From assembly GCF_000374165.1 (NCBI RefSeq), contig NZ_KB893683.1, positions 104,608 to 168,607 on the forward strand: a stretch of 64,000 bases of DNA. The letters are read 5' to 3'. A program made the translations under genes and the position numbers. This DNA is from Parafrankia elaeagni (GTDB lineage: Bacteria > Actinomycetota > Actinomycetes > Frankiales > Frankiaceae). The notes beneath the pieces are model-generated. The model had not been told where the DNA came from and searched no databases. It saw nothing but the letters and a program-made list of their open reading frames with translations. This document shows positions 26,813 through 36,447 of the stretch, one piece after another. Every line of letters starts with the position of its first letter. Positions within the stretch are counted from its first letter, which is position 1.

Positions 26813-28576
26813 GTGCGTAAGATCCTCATCGCCAACCGGGGTGAAATTGCAGTCCGGGTGGCGCGGGCCTGCCGCGACGCGGGGTATTCAAGTGTCGCCG
26901 TGTACGCAGAGCCCGACATCGACGCAATGCATGTCCGGGTCGCCGACGAGGCGTATGCCCTGGGCGGCACAACCCCCGGCGACTCTTATCTGCGAATCGA
27001 CAAGATTCTGCAGGCGTGTGAACTCTCCGGCGCCGACGCGGTGCATCCGGGCTACGGGTTCCTCTCCGAGAACGCGGATTTCGCCGAAGCCGTGATCTCG
27101 GCGGGGCTGACCTGGATCGGCCCGCCGCCGGAGGCCATCCGCCGCCTCGGTGACAAGACCGCCGCCCGGCATATCGCCCTTGCCGTCGGCGCCCCGCTCG
27201 CGCCGGGCACCGCCGATCCGGTGGGTGGCGTGGACGAGGTCGTCACCTTCGCGAACGAGTACGGCCTGCCGGTCGCGATCAAGGCCGCCTTCGGCGGCGG
27301 TGGCCGCGGTCTCAAGGTCGCCTGGACCGCCGAGGAGCTGCCCGAGCTGTTCGACAGCGCCGTCCGCGAGGCCGTCGCCGCCTTCGGCCGCGGCGAGTGC
27401 TTCGTCGAGCGGTACCTCGACCAGCCACGGCACGTGGAGACGCAGGTCCTCGCCGACACTCACGGCAACGTGGTCGTCGTCGGCACCCGCGACTGCTCCC
27501 TGCAGCGCCGCTACCAGAAGCTCGTCGAGGAGGCCCCCGCGCCGTTCCTCACCGACGAGCAGAACACCGCGCTCTACGAGGCGTCCAAGAAGATCGTGCG
27601 CGAGGCCGGCTATGTCGGCGCGGGCACGGTGGAGTTCCTCGTCGCCAAGGACGGGCTGATCAGCTTCCTGGAGGTCAACACCCGACTCCAGGTCGAGCAC
27701 CCGGTCACCGAGGAGACGTCCGGCGTCGACCTCGTCCGGGCCCAGTTCCGCATCGCCGAGGGCGAGGCGCTCGACCCGGTCGACCCGGCCCCGCGCGGCC
27801 ACTCGATCGAGTTCCGCATCAACGGCGAGGACCCGGGCCGCAACTTCCTGCCCGCCCCGGGCACCGTGACGACGTTCACCGCCCCGGCGGGCCCCGGCGT
27901 CCGGCTCGACACGGGCATCGAGAGCGGCAGCGTCATCGGCGGCGCCTTCGACTCGCTGCTCGCCAAGCTCATCGTCACCGGCGCCACCCGCCAGGAGGCC
28001 CTGGAGCGGGCCCGCCGCGCCCTCGACGAGATGGTCGTCGACGGCATGGCCACCGCGCTCCCGTTCCACCGCGCGGTGGTGCGCGACCCGGCGTTCGCGC
28101 CGGAGGCCGCGGACGAGCCGTTCCGCGTGCACAACCGCTGGATCGAGACCGAGTTCGACAACACGATCCCGCCGTTCGGCGCCGGCGCCGGCGTCGACAC
28201 CGACACCGAGCCCCGGGAGACCGTGGTCGTCGAGGTCGGTGGGAAGCGCCTGGAGGTCGTCCTGCCGGCCGGGTTCGGCGCGGGCGGCGGTGCGGCCCCG
28301 GCCGCGGCCGGGGCACCGAAGCGCCGTTCGGCCGGCGGCAGGGCCGCGGCGAAGGTCACCGGTGACGCGCTGACCAGCCCGATGCAGGGCACCATCGTCA
28401 AGGTCGCGGTCAGCGACGGTGACACCGTCGAGGCGGGTGATCTGATCGTCGTCCTCGAGGCGATGAAGATGGAGCAGCCCCTCAACGCACACCGCGCGGG
28501 AACCGTCAGCGGGCTCACGGCAGAGGTCGGGGCTGTCGTGACCAGCGGAGCAGTGCTCTGCGAGATCAAGGACTGA
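26813..28576 (+). CDS. pccA: Acyl-CoA carboxylase alpha subunit (biotin carboxylase + biotin carrier)
   Basis: 587 residues. The N-terminal biotin carboxylase (residues 1-450) starts [16 protein letters not shown] and shows the ATP-grasp glycine loop [28 protein letters not shown] and the family's [20 protein letters not shown] basic linker leads to a carrier domain with EAMKM, whose Lys552 would receive biotin. It carboxylates biotin with ATP and bicarbonate for the beta subunit. This is the AccA3-like alpha subunit that serves several beta subunits in actinobacteria. GTG start with GGGAGGA 2-8 bases upstream. BirA is encoded next to it. Confidence 0.96.
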   Translation: MRKILIANRGEIAVRVARACRDAGYSSVAVYAEPDIDAMHVRVADEAYALGGTTPGDSYLRIDKILQACELSGADAVHPGYGFLSENADFAEAVISAGLTWIGPPPEAIRRLGDKTAARHIALAVGAPLAPGTADPVGGVDEVVTFANEYGLPVAIKAAFGGGGRGLKVAWTAEELPELFDSAVREAVAAFGRGECFVERYLDQPRHVETQVLADTHGNVVVVGTRDCSLQRRYQKLVEEAPAPFLTDEQNTALYEASKKIVREAGYVGAGTVEFLVAKDGLISFLEVNTRLQVEHPVTEETSGVDLVRAQFRIAEGEALDPVDPAPRGHSIEFRINGEDPGRNFLPAPGTVTTFTAPAGPGVRLDTGIESGSVIGGAFDSLLAKLIVTGATRQEALERARRALDEMVVDGMATALPFHRAVVRDPAFAPEAADEPFRVHNRWIETEFDNTIPPFGAGAGVDTDTEPRETVVVEVGGKRLEVVLPAGFGAGGGAAPAAAGAPKRRSAGGRAAAKVTGDALTSPMQGTIVKVAVSDGDTVEAGDLIVVLEAMKMEQPLNAHRAGTVSGLTAEVGAVVTSGAVLCEIKD

Positions 28577-28592
28577 CCACAGCGACATCCGT

Positions 28593-28628
28593 CCACCGGT
28601 GGCGCCCCGATCGGGGCGCCACCGGTGG
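28593..28628. terminator. 36-bp perfect palindrome after pccA
   Basis: CCACCGGTGGCGCCCCGA at 28593-28610 is followed at once by its exact complement up to 28628, giving an 18-bp hairpin with a minimal loop, 17 bases after the stop codon. TTTC follows closely. It looks like an intrinsic terminator, although unbroken symmetry of this length also suits a protein-binding site. Confidence 0.7.
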
Positions 28629-28745
28629 CGTTTCGGACCCCGGCGGCGCCGGTGACCACCCCGTGGCCCGTCATCTGGTCGCCGCGCTGCCGTTGTCCCG
28701 CAGCACGCCACACCGCATGGTGCGCCACCGCCGGCACGCCGTCCG

Positions 28746-28751
28746 TAGGCT
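28746..28751 (+). promoter_or_regulatory. -10 box of the DUF5313 gene, leaderless type
   Basis: TAGGCT, 7 bases before the ATG at 28759, with no ribosome-binding site between. Confidence 0.5.
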
Positions 28752-28758
28752 CTAGCCC

Positions 28759-29283
28759 ATGGACGGCCAGGGACAGCACCCCGACGCAGCCAAGGCGGAG
28801 CGTGCTGCCGCCCCCGCCTCACCGCCGCCAGCGGACGATCTGTCCGGAGCGGGCGTGCCCGTGGCGGAGCGGGCCCCGGCGGCCGCCGGGGAAGCGTCCA
28901 CCGCACCGGCTGCCGACCCGGCCGGAGGCAGGGCCGGGCTGGAGGTCAGCGGGCCGGAGGCGGGCGTGCGGGAGGCGCCGCCGCTCGGGGGCCGGATCCA
29001 CTACCTGCTCGGCGGCACTCTGCCACCGCGGTACAGCGCCTGGGTCTCACGCGACCTGACCGGTCCGGGCTGGCGGTACCGGCAGGCGCTGCGGCCCTTC
29101 TTCCTCATGCTGCCGTTCGCCGTGGTGTTCGCGCTGCTGCCCGGCCAGGTCAGCGTGCGGGTCACCATCGTCGTGTTCCTGCTGTTGTCCGGTGTCGGGC
29201 TGGGTTTCGCGACCAGCGGCTACTTCCGCAACCGCCGGCTGGAGCAGCACAACTTCCCGCCGGTCTTCCCGCCCTCCGACTAG
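28759..29283 (+). CDS. DUF5313 family membrane protein
   Basis: 174 residues. About 75 residues of Ala/Pro/Gly sequence precede a conserved core: GRIHYLLGGTLPPRYSAWVSRDLTGPGWRYRQALRPF, followed by two membrane helices (FLMLPFAVVFALLPG and VTIVVFLLLSGVGLGF) and the Asn/Arg-rich end YFRNRRLEQHNFPP. This order fits the actinobacterial DUF5313 family, of unknown function. It is alone after the pccA terminator and convergent with upp. A -10 box 7 bases before the ATG suggests a leaderless message. Confidence 0.7.
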   Translation: MDGQGQHPDAAKAERAAAPASPPPADDLSGAGVPVAERAPAAAGEASTAPAADPAGGRAGLEVSGPEAGVREAPPLGGRIHYLLGGTLPPRYSAWVSRDLTGPGWRYRQALRPFFLMLPFAVVFALLPGQVSVRVTIVVFLLLSGVGLGFATSGYFRNRRLEQHNFPPVFPPSD

Positions 29284-29317
29284 CCGCCGGCCACCCGCTG
29301 CCGCCGGCCACCCGCTG
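29284..29317. repeat. 17-bp tandem duplication directly after a stop codon
   Basis: CCGCCGGCCACCCGCTG twice in tandem, the first copy starting on the base after the TAG of the DUF5313 gene. Confidence 0.85.
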
Positions 29318-29343
29318 CGCCGGGCGGGCGCGGTCACCGGGAG

Positions 29344-29373
29344 CGCGGCCGGCCCGGTTTCGCGCCGGCCGCG
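29344..29373. terminator. Hairpin between convergent DUF5313 and upp genes
   Basis: CGCGGCCGGC at 29344-29353 pairs with GCCGGCCGCG at 29364-29373 around a ten-base loop. The position just outside the upp stop suits a two-way terminator. Confidence 0.55.
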
Positions 29374-29380
29374 GGGAAGC

Positions 29381-30004
29381 TCAGACCGCTCCGTAGATGC
29401 GGTCCCCGGCGTCGCCGAGGCCCGGCACGATGTAGGCGACGTCGTTGAGGCGCTCGTCCACCGCCGCGGCGACGACCCTGGCGTCCAGCCCGCTGCGTTC
29501 GAGGGCGGCAAGCCCTTCGGGCACGGCCACCACGGAGACCACGACGATGCCGGTGGCGCCCCGGCTGGTGAGCAGCGACAGGGCGTGCAGCGCCGAGCCG
29601 CCGGTCGCCAGCATCGGGTCGAGCAGGAACACCGGCCGTCCCGCCAGGTCCGCGGGCACCGACTCCAGGTAGACCGTGGGCGCGAACGTGGTCTCGTCCC
29701 GGGAGAGCCCGATGAAGGCGGTACTGGCGTCCGGAATGAGGGCCAGTGCCGCCGGCAGCATGCCGAGACCGGCCCGCAGCACCGGCGCCACGACTGGTTC
29801 GGCGGCGAGCACCGTGCCGGTGGTGGTGGCCAGCGGGGTGGTGACCGAGACCGGCATCGTGGGCAGCCCGCGGGACGCCTCGTAGACCAGGATCGACGCC
29901 AGATCGTGCAGGGCGGCGCGGAACTGCGGCCGCGCCGTCCGCTCGTCGCGCAGCACGGTGAGTGCCACGGCTGCCAATGGATGATCGACGACCTGTACCT
30001 GCAC
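29381..30004 (-). CDS. upp: Uracil phosphoribosyltransferase
   Basis: 207 residues; makes UMP from uracil and PRPP in pyrimidine salvage. It starts VQVVDHPLAAVALTVLRDERT, typical for Upp, has TPLATTTGTVLA, PVLRAGLGML and the PRPP loop FLLDPMLATGGSA, and ends with the uracil-binding YIVPGLGDAGDRIYG. The GTG at 30004 has AGGAG about 7 bases before it; the longer open frame is antisense to deoC. Upp stands with other salvage genes (deoC, PNP, add, deoA, cdd). Confidence 0.96.
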   Translation of the reverse strand: MQVQVVDHPLAAVALTVLRDERTARPQFRAALHDLASILVYEASRGLPTMPVSVTTPLATTTGTVLAAEPVVAPVLRAGLGMLPAALALIPDASTAFIGLSRDETTFAPTVYLESVPADLAGRPVFLLDPMLATGGSALHALSLLTSRGATGIVVVSVVAVPEGLAALERSGLDARVVAAAVDERLNDVAYIVPGLGDAGDRIYGAV

Positions 30005-30082
30005 GGTGGGGCTCCTAGCCGAAAGGCGGACGGGTCCCGCCGGCTGTCCGGGCCGGCGACGGCGATAGGCGATGATGCAACC

Positions 30083-30853
30083 ATGACAACGGACCCCGCC
30101 CTTCCCGGCCGTCCCGCGCCGGACACGGGCGTGGTGCCGGGCCCGGGCGCGGCGGCGCGTCCGGGCCCGCCGCGCCGCGCCGAGCTCGCGCGGATCATCG
30201 ATCACACGCTGCTGCAACCCGCGGCAACCGGCGAGGAGATCGTCAACCTGTGCGCGGACGCCGCGAAGCTCGGTGTCGGCACGGTGTGCGTCGCGCCCAC
30301 CCATGTGTACCTGGCCGCGGCGAGCGCCCGGCAGGACGGCAGGGACGTCGACCCGTCCTTCGCGGTGGCCTCCGTCATCGGCTTCCCACACGGGACGCAC
30401 CTGACGGTGATCAAGGCGGAGGAGGCGCGCCGGGCGGTCGCCGACGGCGCCACCGAAATCGACATGGTCATCGACATCGCCAACGCCATGGACGAGAACT
30501 GGCGCGCCATCGAGACCGAGATCACCGAGGTCCGGCTGTCGGTGCCGCCGCACGTGCTCCTCAAGGTGATCCTGGAGACCGCGCTCCTGCCCGACGAGAG
30601 CATCGTCGCCGCGTGCCGGGCCGCGGAGAGCGGCGGGGCGGAGTTCGTGAAGACCTCGACCGGGTTCCACCCGGCAGGTGGCGCGTCGCTGCGGGCGGTG
30701 CGGGCCATGGTCGCCGCGGTCGGCGGCCGGCTCGGGGTGAAGGCCTCCGGGGGCATCCGCACGGCGCAGCAGGCCCTGGCGTTCGTCGAGGCCGGCGCCA
30801 CCCGGCTCGGGCTCTCCGCGACCAAGGACATCCTGGCCGAGCTTCCCGCCTGA
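30083..30853 (+). CDS. deoC: Deoxyribose-phosphate aldolase
   Basis: 256 residues; class I aldolase that cleaves 2-deoxyribose 5-phosphate to glyceraldehyde 3-phosphate and acetaldehyde. IIDHTLLQPAAT opens the fold, Schiff-base Lys190 lies in FVKTSTGF, the assisting Lys220 in GVKASGGIR, and the acidic partner in EIDMVIDIAN. A Pro/Gly-rich stretch of 25 residues precedes the barrel. ATG at 30083 is the first in-frame start not overlapping upp; no strong ribosome-binding site. It completes nucleoside breakdown with deoA, PNP and the phosphohexomutase, which is convergent with it. Confidence 0.95.
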   Translation: MTTDPALPGRPAPDTGVVPGPGAAARPGPPRRAELARIIDHTLLQPAATGEEIVNLCADAAKLGVGTVCVAPTHVYLAAASARQDGRDVDPSFAVASVIGFPHGTHLTVIKAEEARRAVADGATEIDMVIDIANAMDENWRAIETEITEVRLSVPPHVLLKVILETALLPDESIVAACRAAESGGAEFVKTSTGFHPAGGASLRAVRAMVAAVGGRLGVKASGGIRTAQQALAFVEAGATRLGLSATKDILAELPA

Positions 30854-30867
30854 CCGGTTCCGCCGAC

Positions 30868-30894
30868 CCGGGGCCGCCGGGCCGGGGCCGCCGC
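30868..30894. repeat. Imperfect 14-bp tandem duplication after deoC
   Basis: CCGGGGCCGCCGGG followed by CCGGGGCCGCCGC, 15 bases after the deoC stop codon. Confidence 0.6.
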
Positions 30895-30920
30895 TGTTCC
30901 GACACCGCATCTGGCCCGCG

Positions 30921-32681
30921 TCAGGCGGGCGGCAGGTCCAGGAGGTCGACGACGGCGGTGCGCAGGGCGGCCAGATCCTCCTGGGCCCGGTCGCGCGCCG
31001 CCGCCGGGCCGGTCGCCGCCACGTCGGCGGGGCCGACCACCGCCTGCAGGTAGACCTTGAGCTTCGGCTCCGTCCCGCTCGGGCGGGCGACGACGCGGGC
31101 GTCCCCGTCCAGGTGCAGGATCAGGACGTCGGCGGGCGGCAGACCGTCCACCCCGCCGAGCAGGTCGCGGACGGCGGTGACGGTCCGGCCGCCCAGCCGT
31201 CGCGGTGGGGCGGCACGCAGGCCGCGCATCGCCGTGCCGATCGCCGCCAGGTCGGCACACCGGGCCGAGACCTGGCCGGTGGCGTGGACACCGACGCGGC
31301 GACACAGGTCGTCGAGGACGTCCAGCAGGGTCCGGCCGGAGCGTTTCGCGTGCTGGGCCGCGCGGGCGAGGGCCAGCGCGGCGGTGATGCCGTCCTTGTC
31401 CCGCACCAGGTCCGGCGCGACGGCGTAGCCGAGAGCCTCCTCGTAGCCGAAGACGAGGCGCGGATGCGCCCGCATGATCCACTTGAAGCCGGTCAGGGTC
31501 TGGGCGCAGGGGACCCCGTGCAGCCGGGCGAGTGCCGCGAGCGCGGAGGAGCTGACCACCGTCGTGGCGACCGGCCCGGGCCGCCTGCGCAGCACGTGGT
31601 CGGCGAGCAGCAGGCCGACCTCGTCGCCGGTCAGCACCCGCCCGTCGACCGCCACGGCACAGCGGTCGGCATCCGGGTCGTTCGCCAGGACCAGGTCGGC
31701 GCCGATGCGCTGGCCGAGGCGGAGGACGGCGTCGAGCGCCCCCGGCTCCTCCGGGTTCGGGAAGGGGACGGTGGGAAAGGCCGGGTCCGGTTCCCGCTGC
31801 TCCGGCACGGTCACAGGCGCGGCCAGCCCGGCTCGGGCGAACACCGCGTCGAGGACCACCGCTCCCACCCCGTGCAGGGGCGTGTAGGCGACAAGCAGCG
31901 ACGCGGCAGGCTGCGCGGCGGCAGGCTGCGCGGCAGGCGGGCCGTCGACCGCCCGCACGGCGGCGTCGACGTAGGCGTCGAGGAGGCTGCGGTCCAGGCG
32001 TTCCCATCCGTCGGCGAGCGGGATGTCCGCCGCCGGCCCGACGGCGGCGATCGCACGCTCGATCTCCGCGTCGGCCGGCGCCACCAGCTGGGCTCCGCGG
32101 CCGGCGTCCTTCCCCGGTTCGCCGCCGGCGCCGCCAGCGCCGTCGGGACCGTCGGGACCGTCGGGAAGCAGGCCGTCCGAGGGGCCGCCCAGGTACACCT
32201 TGTAGCCGTTGTCGGACGCCGGGTTGTGACTGGCAGTGATCACGATGCCGGCATCCGCGCCGAGGTGACGGACGGCGAAGGCCACCACGGGCGTGGGCAT
32301 CGGGGCGGGCACCAGGAGGGCCCGCGCTCCCGCGCCCGCGAGGACCCGCGCGGCGTCGAGAGCGAACCGGTCGCTGCGCCGGCGGGCGTCGTGGCCGACC
32401 ACGACCAGGGGGCACGGGGTGGACCGGCGCAGCCAGTCCGCGAGGCCGGCGGTGGTCCGCCGCACGACGGCGGTGTTCATGCCGGCGGGCCCGGCCCGTA
32501 ACGGCCCGCGCAGGCCGGCGGTGCCGAAGGCCAGCGGGCCGGCGAACCGTTCCGCGACGGCCTGGACGTCCCCGGCGGCGACGAGGCGGGCCAGCTCCGT
32601 CCGGTCATCCGGGTCGGGGTCGCCTGCCAGCCAGGCCGCGACCCGCGCCGCCAGCTCGTCCGGCAGCACGGAATCCCTCAC
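30921..32681 (-). CDS. Phosphoglucomutase/phosphomannomutase family protein (PGM2-like)
   Basis: 586 residues, the length of the PGM2/PmmB branch. Phosphoserine Ser151 lies in [16 protein letters not shown], the magnesium loop is DPDADR (residues 335-340), a sugar-binding GYEEALGY follows, and the C-terminal phosphate loop is [12 protein letters not shown]. It moves phosphate between C1 and C6 of hexoses or, in this branch, between C1 and C5 of pentoses. The latter would link PNP and deoA (which give pentose 1-phosphates) to deoC, and its gene overlaps the PNP stop by four bases (GTGA), so I favour a phosphopentomutase-like role. The frame upstream of 32681 belongs to other genes' antisense. 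Confidence 0.9.
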   Translation of the reverse strand: MRDSVLPDELAARVAAWLAGDPDPDDRTELARLVAAGDVQAVAERFAGPLAFGTAGLRGPLRAGPAGMNTAVVRRTTAGLADWLRRSTPCPLVVVGHDARRRSDRFALDAARVLAGAGARALLVPAPMPTPVVAFAVRHLGADAGIVITASHNPASDNGYKVYLGGPSDGLLPDGPDGPDGAGGAGGEPGKDAGRGAQLVAPADAEIERAIAAVGPAADIPLADGWERLDRSLLDAYVDAAVRAVDGPPAAQPAAAQPAASLLVAYTPLHGVGAVVLDAVFARAGLAAPVTVPEQREPDPAFPTVPFPNPEEPGALDAVLRLGQRIGADLVLANDPDADRCAVAVDGRVLTGDEVGLLLADHVLRRRPGPVATTVVSSSALAALARLHGVPCAQTLTGFKWIMRAHPRLVFGYEEALGYAVAPDLVRDKDGITAALALARAAQHAKRSGRTLLDVLDDLCRRVGVHATGQVSARCADLAAIGTAMRGLRAAPPRRLGGRTVTAVRDLLGGVDGLPPADVLILHLDGDARVVARPSGTEPKLKVYLQAVVGPADVAATGPAAARDRAQEDLAALRTAVVDLLDLPPA

Positions 32682-33580
32682 AGCGCCGCCACGAGCTTCG
32701 CCAGGATCCCGCCGACCCGGTCGGCTGCCGCGGCGCCCGCGGCAAGCACCTCGGCGTGGTCCAGCGGCACGTCGGTCATCCCGGCGGCCAGGTTGGACAC
32801 CAGCGACACGGCGAGCACCTCGACTCCGAGCGCGCGGGCGGCGATCGTCTCGTGCACGGTGGACATGCCGACGAGATCGGCGCCGAGTCCGCGCAGCATG
32901 CGGATCTCGGCCGGTGTCTCGTAGTTCGGCCCGGGCAGGGCCGCGTAGACCCCTTCGGCCAGGCCCGGTTCGATGCTGCGGGCCAGCGAACGCAGCCGGG
33001 GCGAGTAGGCGTCGGTGAGATCGACGAACTGCGGGCCGACCAGCGGCGAGCGCCCGGTGAGATTGAGGTGGTCGGCGATCAGGACGGGCTGCCCGACGTA
33101 CATGTCCGACCGCAGGCCGCCGGCCGCGTTGGTGAGGATCACCGTGTGCACCCCGGCCGCGCGGGCGGTGCGGACGCCGTGCACGACCCGGGACAGGTCG
33201 TGCCCCTCGTAGGCGTGCACCCGGCTGAGGAAGAGCAGCACCCGCCGCCCGGCCAGTGGGACGGAGCGGGCCGCCGGTATGTGCCCGGGCACGTTCGTCG
33301 GCGGGAAGCCGCCCAGATCCGCGAACGGGATGTCGACCGCGCCTCCGCCGGCCCGGCTGATCACCTCCGCCGCGGGCCGCCAGCCGGACCCGAGCACGAT
33401 CGCCACGTCGTGCCGGGCGACGCCGGCGATCTCGGCCAGGCGCGCCGCCGCGGCCACCGCCTCGGGCCCCGGCCCTCGCCCCGCTGCCGGGGCGCCGCCC
33501 TGTTCGCCGCCGGGGTGACCCTGCCCGCCGGCACTGCCCTGCCCGCCGGGAAGGCCGCCGGCGCGGCCGCGTTCTGCCAC
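32678..33580 (-). CDS. punA: Purine nucleoside phosphorylase (trimeric type)
   Basis: 300 residues; splits inosine and guanosine with phosphate. It belongs to the low-molecular-mass trimeric family: phosphate-binding GSGW and [49 protein letters not shown] (with the Glu and Met of the purine site) and VSNLAAGM. I chose GTG 33580 because a TACAGT box lies exactly 6 bases before it, giving a leaderless message; the longer frame starts at 33640. About 25 Gly-rich residues precede the domain. Translation is coupled to the phosphohexomutase by a GTGA overlap. Confidence 0.93.
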   Translation of the reverse strand: MAERGRAGGLPGGQGSAGGQGHPGGEQGGAPAAGRGPGPEAVAAAARLAEIAGVARHDVAIVLGSGWRPAAEVISRAGGGAVDIPFADLGGFPPTNVPGHIPAARSVPLAGRRVLLFLSRVHAYEGHDLSRVVHGVRTARAAGVHTVILTNAAGGLRSDMYVGQPVLIADHLNLTGRSPLVGPQFVDLTDAYSPRLRSLARSIEPGLAEGVYAALPGPNYETPAEIRMLRGLGADLVGMSTVHETIAARALGVEVLAVSLVSNLAAGMTDVPLDHAEVLAAGAAAADRVGGILAKLVAAL

Positions 33581-33586
33581 CAGGCG

Positions 33587-33592
33587 ACTGTA
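33587..33592 (-). promoter_or_regulatory. -10 box of punA, leaderless type
   Basis: TACAGT on the minus strand with 6 bases to the GTG at 33580. Confidence 0.5.
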
Positions 33593-33675
33593 CGGGCACG
33601 GTCCGACCACGCCCGACCACGCCCGACCGCGCCACGGCACGCCTCGGGGCGGCGTTCACGGAGCACACTGGAGGT

Positions 33676-34065
33676 GTGTCCCTCGTGCCCTCCGTGCGCA
33701 AGCCGCCGCGGGTCCCTCTCGAAGAGGGCGAGTTCATCGAGGTCGTGCTCCGTGGCCGGATGACCGACCCTGCCGGTGCCGGGCGCACGGTGGCGAAGGC
33801 CGAGCGCTTCGTCGGCCACCGGCTGGGGCTGTCGCGCTGGATCCTGCTGACCACCCGGCGGCTGCTCGTCGTCGCACCGTTTCCCCGCGAGGGCGACTGG
33901 TTCGACGTGTCGTTCGACCGGCGGGAGGTTTCGGCATCCCGGGGTCTGCGCCACGGTGAGGTGATCGTGGTGGAGCTCACCACGCCCAGCGGCCGGCAGA
34001 TCCTGCGGATTCCGAACCGTCTGCGCTCGGAGGCCGCACGTTTCATCCGCGCCCTGCGCCGCTGA
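33676..34065 (+). CDS. Hypothetical protein with PH-like fold features
   Basis: 129 residues, no membrane helix or signal peptide. The middle and end read like a small beta-sandwich: EFIEVVLRGRMTD, RWILLTTRRLLVVAPFPREGDWFDVSFDRREVSASRGLRHGEVIVVELTTPSGRQILRIPNRLRSEAARFIRALRR, the pattern of strands plus a final helix seen in bacterial PH domains. I do not recognise a named family. The start GTG at 33676 is 6 bases after CACACT, so the message may be leaderless; it is divergent from punA. Confidence 0.65.
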   Translation: MSLVPSVRKPPRVPLEEGEFIEVVLRGRMTDPAGAGRTVAKAERFVGHRLGLSRWILLTTRRLLVVAPFPREGDWFDVSFDRREVSASRGLRHGEVIVVELTTPSGRQILRIPNRLRSEAARFIRALRR

Positions 34066-34203
34066 CCGCGGGAGGCACGGCCGTCTCCACCCCGGTACAC
34101 GGCCTCTCCGCCCCGGTAACCGTCACAACCCTCGCAGCCACGCCGCGCCACCACCTCCGGCGGGCCGGGCTCGGCGACGGCGATCACCGCCTGCCTCGTC
34201 CGA

Positions 34204-34209
34204 TAGGGT
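34204..34209 (+). promoter_or_regulatory. Probable -10 box of aspS
   Basis: TAGGGT in a comparatively A/T-rich spot 192 bases before the aspS ATG, and 5 bases before a GTG. Confidence 0.4.
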
Positions 34210-34291
34210 CGGCGGTGAGCGCGGCCCCGGTGACCTCCAGCTCGGTGACGTCGCCGGTGCGCGCGGCTCGGTCGCCTGCCACAGCGGCGGC

Positions 34292-34333
34292 TTCTGACAG
34301 CGGTGACACAGGTTCTGACAGCGGTGACACAGG
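34292..34333. repeat. 21-bp perfect tandem duplication in the aspS leader
   Basis: TTCTGACAGCGGTGACACAG(G) occurs twice in a row without mismatch. Twenty-one bases is a multiple of three, so the overlapping short frame is not disturbed. Confidence 0.9.
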
Positions 34334-34395
34334 ACGGATGAACACGGATGGCAATGTCGGCGGCCGCCAGCACGCCCGGAACGCACAGCACCGCG

Positions 34396-36192
34396 ATGCG
34401 TACCCACCTGTGCGGTGATCTGCGGGCCGACAACGCCGGCCAGCAGGTGACGGTCTGCGGCTGGGTCGCCCACCGCCGCCAGCACGGCCAGTCGTTGATG
34501 TTCGTCGACCTGCGCGACCACTCGGGTCTGCTGCAGTGCGTCGTCGACGGCTCGGTCGACGTCCGCTCCGAGTACGTCCTGCGGATCACCGGCACCGTCT
34601 CCGCCCGCCCGGAAGGCACCTCGAACGCGGCGTTGGCCACCGGTGGCGTCGAGCTGACGGACTGCTCGGTCGAGGTGCTCTCCACGGCCACGCCGCCACC
34701 CTTCCCGCTGGACGACCGCGCCGACTCCGTCGAGGAGAGCACCCGGCTCGCCTACCGCTATCTGGACCTTCGCCGCGAGCGGATGCAGCGCAACCTGCGC
34801 ACCCGCTCGTCGGTCCTCGGTGCGCTGCGGGCCGCGTTCGCCGAGGGCGGGTTCGTCGAGGTGGAGACTCCGCTGCTCATGCCGTCGACACCGGAGGGCG
34901 CGCGGGAGTTCGTGGTGCCGTCCCGGCAGTTCCCGGGCAGCTTCTACGCTCTGCCGCAGTCGCCGCAGCTGTTCAAGCAGCTGCTGATGGTCGGCGGGGT
35001 CGACCGGTACTTCCAGCTCGCCCGCTGTCTGCGGGACGAGGACCTGCGGGCCGACCGCCAGTACGAGTTCACCCAGCTCGACCTGGAGATGAGCTTCGTG
35101 GATGTCGACGACGTCCTCGGTGTGGTCTCAGCGGCGGTGCTCGCCGCGGCGCAGGCGGCCGTCGCGGGCTCCGGCCGGGCAGTGCCCGAGATCGAGCGGC
35201 TGACCTGGCACGAGGCGATGAACCGGTTCGGCGTCGACAAGCCGGACCTGCGGTTCGGCATGGAGCTGGTCGAGCTCACCGCGATCTTCGGCAGCAGCGG
35301 TTTCAAGGCGTTCTCCGGTGCGCCGGCGGTCAAGGGCATCCGGGTGCCGGGCGGTTCCGCCAGCCACAACCGCAAGGCGCTGGACACCCTCACCGACCGT
35401 GCCAAGAAGCTCGGTGCGAAGGGCCTGGTGTGGATGCGGGTCGCCGCCGCCGGGGCGCTGGAGTCGCCGGTGGCGAAGTTCCTCTCCCCCGAGGAGCTCA
35501 CCGCGATCGTCACGGCCACCGAGGCGAGCGAAGGCGACCTGCTGCTTCTCGTCGCGGACGAGTGGGAGACCGCCTGCGAGGTGCTGGGCCAGCTCCGCAA
35601 CGACCTGGGGCGCCCCCCGGCGGGCGAGGGTGATCTGCGTTTCGCCTGGGTCGTCGACTTCCCCCTGTTCGTCGGGGTCGACGCGGCCACCGGCCGGCCG
35701 AAGCCGGGGCACCACCCGTTCACGCGGCCGCATCCCAGCGACGTCGAGAAGATGGAGTCCGACCCGCTGGCCGTGCGCAGCCTGGCGTACGACCTGGTGC
35801 TGAACGGGTGGGAGCTGGGTTCGGGGTCGATCCGGATCCATGAGGGCGACCTGCAGCAGCGGATCTTCGGGCTGCTGGGCATCTCGCCGGAGGAGGCGAA
35901 GGCCCGCTTCGGGTTCTTCCTGACCCCGTTCGGGTACGGCGCGCCGCCACACGGCGGTTTCGCGTTCGGTATCGACCGGCTGGTGGCGATCCTCGCCGGC
36001 GAGGACAACATCCGGGAGGTCATCGCCTTCCCGAAGACCCAGTCCGGGCTCGACCCGATGACGGGTGCGCCGACCACTGTCGACGACCGGCAGCTGCGTG
36101 AGCTGGGTATCCGGGTGGTCGCCCCGGCCCTTCCGGCCGCCGCGCCGACCGCTCCCGCCGCTCCCGCCGCTCCCGCGAAGCCGACTTCGTAG
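34396..36192 (+). CDS. aspS: Aspartyl-tRNA synthetase
   Basis: 598 residues; class II synthetase of bacterial type. The N-terminal OB-fold anticodon domain begins [41 protein letters not shown]; motif 1 lies around [18 protein letters not shown], motif 2 around [30 protein letters not shown], the bacterial GAD insert in the middle, and motif 3 at [14 protein letters not shown]. Start ATG 34396 fits the family N-terminus; an in-frame ATG 48 bases upstream lacks support. An Ala/Pro-rich tail of about 20 residues ends the protein. A long leader with a tandem duplication precedes the gene. Confidence 0.96.
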   Translation: MRTHLCGDLRADNAGQQVTVCGWVAHRRQHGQSLMFVDLRDHSGLLQCVVDGSVDVRSEYVLRITGTVSARPEGTSNAALATGGVELTDCSVEVLSTATPPPFPLDDRADSVEESTRLAYRYLDLRRERMQRNLRTRSSVLGALRAAFAEGGFVEVETPLLMPSTPEGAREFVVPSRQFPGSFYALPQSPQLFKQLLMVGGVDRYFQLARCLRDEDLRADRQYEFTQLDLEMSFVDVDDVLGVVSAAVLAAAQAAVAGSGRAVPEIERLTWHEAMNRFGVDKPDLRFGMELVELTAIFGSSGFKAFSGAPAVKGIRVPGGSASHNRKALDTLTDRAKKLGAKGLVWMRVAAAGALESPVAKFLSPEELTAIVTATEASEGDLLLLVADEWETACEVLGQLRNDLGRPPAGEGDLRFAWVVDFPLFVGVDAATGRPKPGHHPFTRPHPSDVEKMESDPLAVRSLAYDLVLNGWELGSGSIRIHEGDLQQRIFGLLGISPEEAKARFGFFLTPFGYGAPPHGGFAFGIDRLVAILAGEDNIREVIAFPKTQSGLDPMTGAPTTVDDRQLRELGIRVVAPALPAAAPTAPAAPAAPAKPTS

Positions 36193-36447
36193 GTCGCCCC
36201 GCCAGGAAAAAAGTCCGCCGTTCCGGCGTTCCCGACTACCAGCACGAAATGTGACCTTAATATCGCTCCCAGCGGGGCAGTTCCGGGAACGGCGTCCGCC
36301 CGATGCCGTGAGCGTGGTCACGAAGTGGCCAGTTGTCGGCATCCGTCGGGGGGTACGACCGCGCGATCTGGGTAACCAGCCCGGAGAGCTCGCTGCCCGA
36401 GTTCCGGGTCCGCCCTGGGGCGTGCCCGCTCACCCGGAGGAGCCGCG

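Larger units (their letters stand above)
34066..34395. other. Leader region of aspS
   Basis: 330 bases before aspS. It has a -10 box TAGGGT (34204-34209), a perfect 21-bp tandem duplication (34292-34333), and a 67-codon frame from GTG 34215 to TGA 34418 that starts 5 bases after the box and overlaps the aspS start. The frame codes for a Ser/Asp/Gly/Thr-rich peptide with SDSGDTG twice. It could be a leaderless leader peptide or plain 5' untranslated RNA. No T-box or known riboswitch fold is apparent. Confidence 0.45.
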
